DNA of 22,238 bases from a virus: positions 1-22,238 of IMG/VR virus record IMGVR_UViG_3300006793_000320; one strand, written 5' to 3'. The position numbers and the translations under genes are program-made. Shown in pieces: positions 1 to 7,400 of the stretch (position 1 is the first letter of the stretch; the number at the start of each line of letters is the position of its first letter). The notes beneath the pieces were generated by a model that did no database searches, was not told the origin of the DNA, and saw only the letters and a program-made list of their open reading frames with translations.

Positions 1-90
1 GGTGTCTGCTGTTGATGCACTAAGGGATACAGTCAATCTGTTGCCCGATACATTGGTTCGCCCTGCTTGAGTAACTGTAAGAGTCGTCAT
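1..90 (-). CDS. Hypothetical protein, N-terminal 30 residues only
   Basis: An open frame runs from an ATG at position 90 to the window edge, so only the first 30 residues are seen (beginning MTTLTVTQAGRTNV). The frame has no stop, and the residues alternate hydrophobic and Thr/Ser as in a beta strand-rich virion protein. It follows the 196-residue beta-rich protein after a 49-base gap, wider than most gaps in this operon, which contains a palindrome and an AT-rich stretch. No strong ribosome binding site is visible; GGATTGAT is the nearest candidate. Its place after the capsid genes suggests a head-completion or tail protein, but this is inferred from position only. Confidence 0.6.
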   Translation of the reverse strand, partial: MTTLTVTQAGRTNVSGNRLTVSLSASTADT

Positions 91-132
91 TGCTATCAAT
101 CCGTTCAGTATGTCTTTCCTTATAACAATAAC

Positions 133-152
133 TTACTATTCAAGAATAGTAA
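133..152. repeat. Perfect 9-base inverted repeat overlapping a stop codon
   Basis: TTACTATTC and GAATAGTAA are exact reverse complements separated by AA. The palindrome spans the end of the 196-residue gene, and that gene's TGA (140-142) lies at its centre. Downstream on the minus strand is AT-rich sequence (GTTATTGTTATAAGG) before the next gene. It could fold as an RNA hairpin at the end of the upstream transcript or serve as a symmetric protein-binding site before the next gene. No poly-T tract follows directly, so a classical terminator is not supported. Confidence 0.5.
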
Positions 153-730
153 ACTATGACTCGGATTGGCCCTGTGGAAGTATGAAATGTGTTTGCACTT
201 AGGAATTGAAGAACAAACTTGACACTGCCACAGACTCTCCCGGTCCATGGTTGAACACTGCCGACCACTCTAGGGGTTCCGCCTGCATCAGCGACATTAG
301 GGGCCGCTGGTGTGCTATGCCCTGACAGCCCAGTCCTAACACTCAATGCAATATCCATTGTAGTCCCGTTCTGTGCCGCACCTTCATTGGTTTGAAATTG
401 ATAAAAGGTTTCAGGGTTTTGTCCTGTGAAGTCAACGCCTCCAATAGGTGTGAAGAGGTTTTCTTGACTACCTGACATGGTAAAGAAGTCACCATTGACC
501 ATACTGAATTGTCCTTTAGTGGTTTCAACATCAGACTGTGTAGTAGCCAGCGACATACCCACATCAAGTTTAATCGTATGGATTTCACCGTTGATCGGAA
601 TCTTTGCTGATTCAACCATTGGGTTTGACGCTAAATCAGCCTCATCGAATTGATAGACTAGACGATTGACACGAGTCCTAGAAGCGTATCGCCCATCACC
701 ATCATCAATGGTGTGTTCAATAATACCCAT
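140..730 (-). CDS. Beta-rich virion protein, function unknown
   Basis: A 196-residue protein. The start is the ATG at 730, which shares one base with the TGA of the preceding gene (TGATG), a translational-coupling arrangement; an in-frame TTG lies directly before it. The sequence is rich in Thr, Gly, Ser and Val, has few charged residues, and reads as alternating beta strands, ending in VIVYYS. I see no catalytic motif, signal peptide or membrane segment. It is the third gene after the major capsid protein, a position often held by head-tail connector, decoration or tail-tube proteins. I do not recognise the family, and the structural role is inferred from context. Confidence 0.75.
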   Translation of the reverse strand: MGIIEHTIDDGDGRYASRTRVNRLVYQFDEADLASNPMVESAKIPINGEIHTIKLDVGMSLATTQSDVETTKGQFSMVNGDFFTMSGSQENLFTPIGGVDFTGQNPETFYQFQTNEGAAQNGTTMDIALSVRTGLSGHSTPAAPNVADAGGTPRVVGSVQPWTGRVCGSVKFVLQFLSANTFHTSTGPIRVIVYYS

Positions 731-1197
731 CAAGCATCAACCCCTGCATTGAATGCAAGGGCCTTTTCAATCAAAGTGGCTTTGGTATCCTTCGTAACCG
801 TAGGAATGCCTTTACTTCTGCACCATGACATCATTTGCGCTCTTGACATTGATTCACTGAATTGAGGTCCTTCTTCGATTGCATCAATCATTGCTTGAGA
901 CTGTTCAGTAGTGGCGGGTGGTGTTTCAACCACTGTTTCAACTACTTCTTCGACAACTGGGGTTTTATCCTCAACTGCGTCAAGCATTGCTTTTGATTTG
1001 TCTTCAGGTTCTGAATCCGATACTGTCCACATTGAAGCACCATTGTCGATCATCGGGATGATGACTTCTTTGATGAATGCTTCAGGGACATCTGTTCGGG
1101 CCTCGCCACGAGCGAATCCAAACTTAAGTGGATGCAATTTGAAGTGCGTCAATTCAGCGTAAGGCCTTGCACCTGTGTAGGTTAAGGTTAGAGTCAT
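730..1197 (-). CDS. Small virion protein with C-terminal SAP/HeH-like motif
   Basis: A 155-residue protein with a strong GAGGTGA ribosome binding site before its ATG. Residues 1-60 form a small domain with the pattern 'VPEAFIKEVIIPMIDNG' near its end, resembling small phage proteins that lie next to capsid genes. Residues 62-112 are an acidic Glu/Val-rich linker holding two copies of a short motif (AMLDAVED at 70-77 and AMIDAIEE at 102-109). Residues 117-149 (SRAQMMSWCRSKGIP, then KATLIEKALAF) read as the helix-turn-helix of SAP/HeH/LEM-type domains, which bind nucleic acid or partner proteins. A connector or genome-contacting role is plausible but unproven. A related linear motif recurs in the 476-residue protein at 11508. 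Confidence 0.75.
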   Translation of the reverse strand: MTLTLTYTGARPYAELTHFKLHPLKFGFARGEARTDVPEAFIKEVIIPMIDNGASMWTVSDSEPEDKSKAMLDAVEDKTPVVEEVVETVVETPPATTEQSQAMIDAIEEGPQFSESMSRAQMMSWCRSKGIPTVTKDTKATLIEKALAFNAGVDA

Positions 1198-1208
1198 AAA
1201 GACTCACC

Positions 1209-1598
1209 TCAAGCATACAAGAAGCAAAGTCGGTGCGTATCGCCAGCGGTTCCTGAACCGGAGGTGAAGTTGATCACAGCGTTGTTTGTTCCTGAAAGGT
1301 AAACTGCTGTTGGGACTTCAAAGCCACCGGACATGTTGTTGACTGAAAGAATTGCTAGTCCGTGGGTCCCACTGACTCCGACAATTCCTGTTGAGGTCAA
1401 GTCGATTGCTGATGCACCTGCGGCTGTGCAGACTACATCAAGAATCATCATCTTGACTCCGCCTTCCGCTTGTGAATCTGCGGCAACACCTGTAATGCCT
1501 GCCAACCATGCGGTTGAATCATTTCGGGTTCCCATCCAAAGACCTTCGTCTAGGACTACGCTTGCTGTTGTTTCTTCGATATTTGTTACTACTGCCAT
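1209..1598 (-). CDS. Probable capsid decoration or minor head protein
   Basis: A 129-residue protein encoded directly after the major capsid gene. Its ATG follows GAGATGAT and abuts the TAG of a seven-codon mini-ORF. The chain is Gly/Ala/Thr/Ser/Val-rich, poor in charge and has strand-like alternation throughout, with the end (RLCFLYA) also strand-like. Small beta-rich proteins immediately downstream of an HK97-type major capsid gene are often decoration or cement proteins that bind the shell. That family-level position is the only basis for the call; I see no diagnostic motif. Alternatives are a head-tail adaptor or a tail-tube component. Confidence 0.65.
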   Translation of the reverse strand: MAVVTNIEETTASVVLDEGLWMGTRNDSTAWLAGITGVAADSQAEGGVKMMILDVVCTAAGASAIDLTSTGIVGVSGTHGLAILSVNNMSGGFEVPTAVYLSGTNNAVINFTSGSGTAGDTHRLCFLYA

Positions 1599-1622
1599 CT
1601 AAATCATCTCTTTAATTTTCAT
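1599..1622 (-). other. Seven-codon mini-ORF between capsid gene and next gene
   Basis: ATG AAA ATT AAA GAG ATG ATT TAG encodes MKIKEMI. It has its own CGGAGAA ribosome-binding-like sequence and ends so that TAG directly touches the ATG of the 129-residue gene. It could modulate translation of the downstream gene by re-initiation, or it could be chance: its GAGATGAT codons are also the apparent binding site of the next gene. Confidence 0.25.
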
Positions 1623-1635
1623 TTCTCCGTTGAGA

Positions 1636-2805
1636 TCAAGCACTTAGGTCCCTCACCTTGCCGTGTGCGCCATAGAACAGTTGCCATAGGTTGCCCATCG
1701 TGTGGAACATTCCCATTTGACCTAGACGGTTGATACCGAATGGGTCTCCTGTCTCAATGCCTGATTCGTGATAGAGAGTTGGTTTTGCAGTGCAGAAGTA
1801 GGTGTAATCAGTATCCATGTAGTATAGACGGCTGATTCCTGCTCCTCCTTCGTTGTGAACATCCTTAGAAGGAATAAGAGGCACACCGTTGTATGTAGCA
1901 ACGATAAACCCTGCCTCCATACCCGGAACACCTTTCACGCCGTTGACACCCGGAACAACTTTCTTCATTTCAGTGAAGCGTTGTTGAGGTTGTAGCAACT
2001 GTTGAATCTTCTCAAGAGTATCGTATCCAGTCATGATGACCTTTGGTTGTCCACCACGCTCCCAAATGTTGCGGAACATGCCATCGAGGATGTTCAGTGT
2101 AAGTGGGCGTTCATCACCATTGGTTCCCGCATCAACATTTGCATCAGACCATTCTTGCGTTGCCGCTTCAGGTCGGCTGATGTTGTATTGGTCGTGGTCG
2201 CCTGCCGATACATCGCCAAAGGTTGAAGCCTTCTCGATCTTAGCGGATGAAGTAATACGGTCAATAGAGTCAAAGTCATTCAATGTGGTGCTACGGTAGG
2301 AAATATCCTTTAGAAGCATTTTGTTGATGGTTTCAGCGTGGTGCTTGGCCATCTCCATTTTCATGACAGCACGAGCATCACCAAGACCGTCATCCTTGTC
2401 AGCAAGGAACATTGCGGTTTCAGTGAGGTCAAAGGTGTGAGCCACTGTGCGTGGTTTGTCATTGACATGCAAGAAAGTTGGTTTGCTTGTTTCAGGCAGT
2501 GTTGCGTTTTCAGGAACGCCGCCACCCTTGCTAGAATCAGGCTTGCCAGTGACGACTCGCCATCCACTCTTTTCCCATGGTTTCTTTGGCATGATTGAAA
2601 ATGCGTTAAACTCTTGGTTCAACTGTGACCAAACCTTACGGCCAAAAATAGCCTGATAGGTTCCGCTTGTAGTGGACATCAATGGAGAGTCAGCCTTCAA
2701 TAGGTCTGTTCCGCTGTATGCCCATGCGTTGTTTCCTGCTCCTGCACCGTAATACAGTCGCTCCATGTCTTCAATTGTTCGTAGGTATCCTCGTGATCCG
2801 CTCAT
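1636..2805 (-). CDS. HK97-fold major capsid protein
   Basis: A 389-residue protein of the length expected for an HK97-type shell subunit, encoded directly after the protease-scaffold gene. Residues 1-40 form a flexible N-terminal arm ending in LLKAD (35-39). The core carries the usual pattern: a long-helix region rich in Met/His/Lys (about 140-170), a segment 'KVIMTGYDTLEKI', and a late strand-loop pattern 'NGVPLIPSKDV' seen in many HK97-like subunits. The ribosome binding site GGAGATGA is the best in the window, fitting high expression. The short arm lacks a large delta domain, in keeping with the separate scaffold-like tail on the protease. The LLKA site may be a maturation cleavage point (inference). 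Confidence 0.88.
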   Translation of the reverse strand: MSGSRGYLRTIEDMERLYYGAGAGNNAWAYSGTDLLKADSPLMSTTSGTYQAIFGRKVWSQLNQEFNAFSIMPKKPWEKSGWRVVTGKPDSSKGGGVPENATLPETSKPTFLHVNDKPRTVAHTFDLTETAMFLADKDDGLGDARAVMKMEMAKHHAETINKMLLKDISYRSTTLNDFDSIDRITSSAKIEKASTFGDVSAGDHDQYNISRPEAATQEWSDANVDAGTNGDERPLTLNILDGMFRNIWERGGQPKVIMTGYDTLEKIQQLLQPQQRFTEMKKVVPGVNGVKGVPGMEAGFIVATYNGVPLIPSKDVHNEGGAGISRLYYMDTDYTYFCTAKPTLYHESGIETGDPFGINRLGQMGMFHTMGNLWQLFYGAHGKVRDLSA

Positions 2806-2811
2806 TTCTTT

Positions 2812-2819
2812 TCATCTCC
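2812..2819 (-). promoter_or_regulatory. Strong ribosome binding site of the major capsid gene
   Basis: On the minus strand GGAGATGA lies six bases before the ATG at 2805. It sits in a 40-base leader between the protease and capsid genes, which also holds a short inverted repeat (TTTCAA/TTGAAA). Confidence 0.7.
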
Positions 2820-2845
2820 TTTTTTCAAGTTGTATTTTGAAAGGA

Positions 2846-4174
2846 TTATTCTCCTCTCAAGGCCCTCCGTGCCAAGTCTTCAGCCGCAAGCCATCCATCG
2901 ACACCATTGCCCATTGCGTTAAACTCGTCATGGGTTGGCACACGAACAGATGTTGTTGCAGGTTCAGCAACGACGGACTTCTGCAAGTCAGTGTTTTCTT
3001 GCTTCAATGAGGCAATCTCATTTCGCAGGGAGTTGATTTGTCCACCAAAGTCATTTTGCTTTTGGATGGCCAATGCATTTTCCGTTTCAGCATTGTAACG
3101 GTCTTTCCACTCTTTTTCAACAAGGGATTTGACTGCTTCTTCATCACGAATGGATGCGTAAGCGTGGTATCCTCGTTCAAGGGATTGAGGTGAAAGGTTC
3201 AAGCCGCCTTTGATAACCTGCTTGTTACCTGAAGGTGCATTCATCTTCATCGAGCCAGTTTGCTTGATGACATTCTGATTGCCGCTTGCTGATGGCAAAC
3301 TTGGGTAAGATGGTTCAGAAGCGGATTCTCCACTTCCTTCAGCATCTCCTTGACCACGGTGACTGTATCCGCCACTGCCTTCTTGGAGGTAAGCCTTCTC
3401 AAGACCGAAGTGGTTACGGAGGGAATCAAGGTTGACTCCACTCTCGTGAGCAAACTTCTCAAGCGTATCGATGTATGCAATTGCACTACTATCGGCATGT
3501 TGATCAGTCTTAACAACTGGTTCATTTGCTGGTTCTTCGTCTTCAATGTGCTTTAACACACGGCTTAGGCTGTCTCGTATTTCGCTCAATGCTTCATTAC
3601 TCATTTCTTGTTCACTTCCTGTATTGTCCATTTTAAGGATTGTATATCGGGCTTCCGGGTTGATGCCCTTTTTGCACAAGGTAATCTCGTGCAATTCTAA
3701 ATCGGTAATCTCCCTGTGTGTCCCATGTTCAGGGGTGGTTTTGGTTACACGGAATAACGCTTGACCACCGATAGAGAATGCTTTGAGGTCGCCACTGCGA
3801 ACCTGCTTTTGGACTTCACGAGCCTTTTGGATGTCGTCACGGACACGGCATACGACAAAGAGTCCATGCTCGTCCACTTCTGATTTCCAAACTCGTCCTT
3901 CCGAATCTGTATAATTGTCAACTACTTCACCGACTTGAATGCCGCTATGTGCTAGTTGAACATTTCTGAATGCCTTGTTACCCATAAACTTCGTGAATGC
4001 CTTTGACAATGCAGATGCTGGGATTCGATCACCCTGCTTGTCAACCATGTCCACACTTGCATATCCCGCAATGTATAGGTCACTACCTTCTGACGCTTTC
4101 AGAATAAAATCGCTTCCAACAGCCGAGAACCCTGCGGTTCTGACAGTAGGATTAGCCATTATACTGGTCGCCAT
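2846..4174 (-). CDS. Prohead protease fused to a coiled-coil scaffold-like domain
   Basis: A 442-residue protein. Residues about 30-185 match the HK97 prohead protease family (U35, herpesvirus-assemblin fold). 'YIAGYASVDMVDKQGD' opens the domain, His76 (in LAHSG) and Ser134 (in KAFSIGG) sit where the catalytic His and Ser are expected, and 'LELHEITLCKKGINPEA' closes it. Residues 190-340 are low-complexity. Residues 355-400 form a heptad-rich coiled coil (INSLRNEIASLKQEN), as in scaffolding proteins, so this is probably a protease-scaffold fusion that is processed inside the prohead. Hydrophobic-Lys sites occur at 23-27 (FILKA), 178-182 (TILKM), 302-304 (VIK) and 320-322 (VIK) and may be self-cleavage points (inference). 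The ATG lacks a ribosome binding site but lies about 26 bases from a TATA-like box, which suggests leaderless transcription; ATG 4159 is an alternative. Confidence 0.88.
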   Translation of the reverse strand: MATSIMANPTVRTAGFSAVGSDFILKASEGSDLYIAGYASVDMVDKQGDRIPASALSKAFTKFMGNKAFRNVQLAHSGIQVGEVVDNYTDSEGRVWKSEVDEHGLFVVCRVRDDIQKAREVQKQVRSGDLKAFSIGGQALFRVTKTTPEHGTHREITDLELHEITLCKKGINPEARYTILKMDNTGSEQEMSNEALSEIRDSLSRVLKHIEDEEPANEPVVKTDQHADSSAIAYIDTLEKFAHESGVNLDSLRNHFGLEKAYLQEGSGGYSHRGQGDAEGSGESASEPSYPSLPSASGNQNVIKQTGSMKMNAPSGNKQVIKGGLNLSPQSLERGYHAYASIRDEEAVKSLVEKEWKDRYNAETENALAIQKQNDFGGQINSLRNEIASLKQENTDLQKSVVAEPATTSVRVPTHDEFNAMGNGVDGWLAAEDLARRALRGE

Positions 4175-4196
4175 GAAATCCGAGAATCATGTCTTT

Positions 4197-4205
4197 CTAT
4201 ATGAA
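4197..4205 (-). promoter_or_regulatory. TATA-like box for the protease-capsid operon
   Basis: TTCATATAG on the minus strand is centred about 26 bases before the ATG at 4174. Archaeal TATA boxes lie about 25-27 bases before the transcription start, so the mRNA would begin at or beside the ATG. The absence of a Shine-Dalgarno sequence fits this. No convincing BRE purine run precedes the box. Confidence 0.45.
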
Positions 4206-4227
4206 GGGTGTGCATTATCAGTTGATC

Positions 4228-4236
4228 TAATATATT
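4228..4236 (+). promoter_or_regulatory. TATA-like box for the plus-strand zinc-binding gene
   Basis: TAATATATT is centred about 25 bases before the ATG at 4257, again with no ribosome binding site in between, so a leaderless start at that ATG is predicted. The box lies in the 82-base divergent region (4175-4256) shared with the protease promoter. The AT core is near-palindromic, so it could also act on the minus strand with a longer leader. Confidence 0.45.
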
Positions 4237-4256
4237 GAATGTGTATGGGTCTAAAT

Positions 4257-4469
4257 ATGTCAGACGAGGAACATGAATGCAGTATATGTGGTGGGGAGTT
4301 TAATGGTGAAAATGGACGACTGGCGTTCATTGGGGGTGTTTTAATCAAAATAGGACCGTGGTGCATATCTCCTATCATGGAGATGTTCAAAGACCAAATT
4401 ATTGGGGATTTCATAGAAGACCTCCCCGATGCACTTAGAATAGAGATTGAAAAACACTCAAGCGAGTAA
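4257..4469 (+). CDS. Small zinc-binding protein, only plus-strand gene
   Basis: A 70-residue acidic protein starting MSDEEHECSICGG. Cys8 and Cys11 form a CxxC knuckle; Cys36, in PWCISP, with His6 or another residue, could complete a single metal site, so this resembles the short zinc-finger proteins common in archaea and their viruses. The rest is a hydrophobic strand followed by an acidic amphipathic helix. ATG 4257 is chosen because the TATA-like box at 4228-4236 would start the mRNA there; in-frame ATGs at 4239 and 4245 would give up to 76 residues. It is divergent from the protease gene, and its 3' end overlaps the end of the 1161-residue gene by 12 bases. A regulatory or inserted accessory ('moron'-like) role is possible; the function is unknown. 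Confidence 0.65.
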   Translation: MSDEEHECSICGGEFNGENGRLAFIGGVLIKIGPWCISPIMEMFKDQIIGDFIEDLPDALRIEIEKHSSE

Positions 4470-7400
4470 TTCATCTTCTTCAAGTTGGTCAGTGGCTTCA
4501 ACCTTAGTCCTTACTTCTTCTTCAGTTGCCTGTGCTTGAGGAGTCCTCAATGGATAGGAGAGTTTGGCCCGACCCATTTCAATATCAATACTAGCGGGTC
4601 CGTCTTTCTGTGGGTCCATACTAATTTGCAGGTGGTATGGCTGTTCCACCTCCTCCTCCGGTTCTTCATCATTCAAATTAGACAAAGCACCTATTGTTGT
4701 AGCATCATCGTCGGTCAACTCCGTTGGACCTCTTGGTGCGGTAATATCTGCTTGCATTCCTGACCATGCGCCGCCATCAGGCGAAGCACCATTCATACGA
4801 GGATATACGAAGTTTTCAATGATGTCATCATCAATTGCCTCATTTACGGTCCACTTATCTCCCTCCTCGGTTCTTTCAACACCGTATTCAGGGCCAAAAA
4901 CCTCAATCATTTTAGGGGTCAACCCCTTGACAGCAGTGCATAACTCATCTGAAGTCATTGCTTCTTCAGCATCAGACAACGCCCTGCGTGCGTGAACCAT
5001 CATGTGAGACTTTTCTTCACGATCACCGCTGTCATCAAGTAATTCAGGCGCACGGAGAATCAAATCGTCTTCTGTATTGACACGCTTACGAGGTTTCTTT
5101 CTTTTAGAAGGGGCTGAATGTATTGCGGAATGTGTCCCGCCTGTTGTTGACGACACCGTGCCAGCACCACCAGCACCAGCACCAGCACCAGCACCACCGC
5201 CGCCAGCCGCACCTTCTTTCAATAAGGCAATAGCAACTGGACCCCATAGTTTCAGTTGAGTCCTCGCATGTTTCACTAGCGTGGTGGTTCCCCTATACAG
5301 GTCGATGTCCATAGCATGTCTGCCATTGAATTGACCTTTAACGATAACTGGCTCTAATAACCCCGGATACTCCAAAATGATGTCCTGTCCTTTCACCATT
5401 ACTTCAGGCAGTGGTCCATATGGGACTGTCTTAGCAATTTCTTCATCAGCAAAGTGAACCCATTTAGGGTGCATCTCTTTACCTTTGATAAAAGTCGAGG
5501 TGGCATCCCTAATCAACAAACCAGTGCCGCCCAATTCGTCCACTGCCTTTGCTAAACCATGCTCATCAGTAGTGATACATGAGTTTGGCATTGGGAAGTG
5601 AAGGTATTCATCTGAATGATAAAGTGTTCTTAGAGCGTTCAATCTGTCTTCTAAAGGCTCCATGTGAAGGTCTGTTCCTTTATGGACTAGGAGGTCAACC
5701 ACATTCAGTTTGTCTCCTTTCACATATGCATCAACCGTAAAGTCACCTTTACGCTCTTTCAATGCTTTTTTGACCTTTGATGGCAAGTCGATTGGGTCAA
5801 CTCTTTTACCCTCTTTCTTAACAAGCATTCTCTTACCTTCAGGCATTTTCTGAACAACCCACTCACCACTAAATCCTTTGATAGTGGATAGGTCATCTAA
5901 ATCGTAAACCGTGTGGGCTGGCTTGATCATCGTTTCAAACACACCAGTCGGCTCATAGTCATCCGCTTTTCGCAATGAACCTGTTTGAAGAGGTGCATAC
6001 CCGCTTTGATCAACTGAAGAGATTGCATTGATGTCCTTTGTTTTAGGCGATAACTTTGACATTGGACCCATGAGAGCAGGGGATATTGCCCTCACTAAAT
6101 CAGCATGAGCCGTTCTTTGGAGTATGTTGAAAGGGGCATCAGCAATGTTGTATGCGTATCCCTGTTGTTCCGGGTCATAACGCCATGTTAAGGTGGCGGG
6201 CATGTCATGCCCCCAAGCGTCAGTATCGCCACTCACATAAGTTGGGGGAACGATAGCATGGGAATCAGGGGAGACTGGCCCCACTGAACCCATAGTCGAA
6301 GACATTTCCGCATTCGGTGCTAGAGTTTTGTAGGACTCGCCCATTTGCATACGAAGTAATGAATGGTTTGCCGCCGCCGCTATTTGTTGAAGGTTGCCTC
6401 GACAAATAGTATGCATCATCTCATCATCAGAACCCATTGGATTCAAAACTTGAGGACCAAATTGAGCAATCACCTTTTGAGCATGTTGTTGCATAACACG
6501 AGACATATGACTGTTTGAGGCCCTAAAGTGTTCGTTATGATGACTCCAATAGTCATCAGTTGAAAACGGATGCTCCTCTCGCCCATAGCCGGTTCTAGGT
6601 CCCCCCATGTCGGTTTGAGCGGCTAATGCACGCCCTAGACTGGACATCATCAAAGCGTCATCGGGGACATCAATACGACCACCGCTCAATTCTGAAGGGT
6701 GTTCATGTAACCTGTTTGATGCCGCTGAATACATTGCGAGCCTCTTTTGATAATCATTGTCAGGGTCGAAGGTTGAACCCAATGCGGCCCTGCCGGGGTG
6801 GTCCGGCTCCATTTGATTAACAGCACTAGGAAAATGAGTCCCACCTTGATTAAACGAGCCAGCCTCTTCTAAGTCATGGTTGATCAGATGTTTATTCATC
6901 CAACCCCCATTGAATATATCAGGGTAAGACTGACTTAATATGCTATCCAATGAATCTATACTCCTGCCAACTCCCCCCCAATACTGGTATGGTTCCCAAT
7001 GATGGTAATTCATTGAAGGCTCGATACCTGACTCACTTGATACCCAAGGAGACATGTAATGCTGTAAGTCTCCCCCCGGATGTGGTTCTGTTGGCCCGTG
7101 TCTATCAGGGGACCTTTGCCACCAAGACGACATTGGCTTGAATCGTTCTCTCCAATTTCTCAATGCACGCCCCCAAGAGATGCCTGCCTTTTCTTGAAAT
7201 TGATTCTCTATTCGTTTTGCATCAGGCGAACCCTCTTCGGTCATTGCCATTTGTCCCATAAGGTCCATGAAATTACTACGCTGTCCTTCAGTAATCCATT
7301 CTAAACCAAACAACTGTGGCAACATGCCAAACGAGGTGGACAACTCCTGTCGCTTATTGTCGTGATATTCCTCATCGCTAAGGAATGAATTACGATTCCG

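Noticed and set aside
4445-4458. Poly-T terminator after the 1161-residue gene
   Set aside because: Only five T residues follow the stop on the minus strand, and there is no stem; this is too weak to call although archaeal terminators can be simple.
4187-4501. Minus-strand open frame opposite the zinc-binding gene
   Set aside because: It has Ser/Ile/Pro-rich, implausible composition, overlaps the end of the 1161-residue gene and covers the divergent promoters. The plus-strand frame has a promoter and a metal-binding motif.
4564-4995. 143-residue plus-strand open frame
   Set aside because: It is a Ser-rich antisense shadow of the acidic C-terminal tail of the 1161-residue protein, with no start signals.
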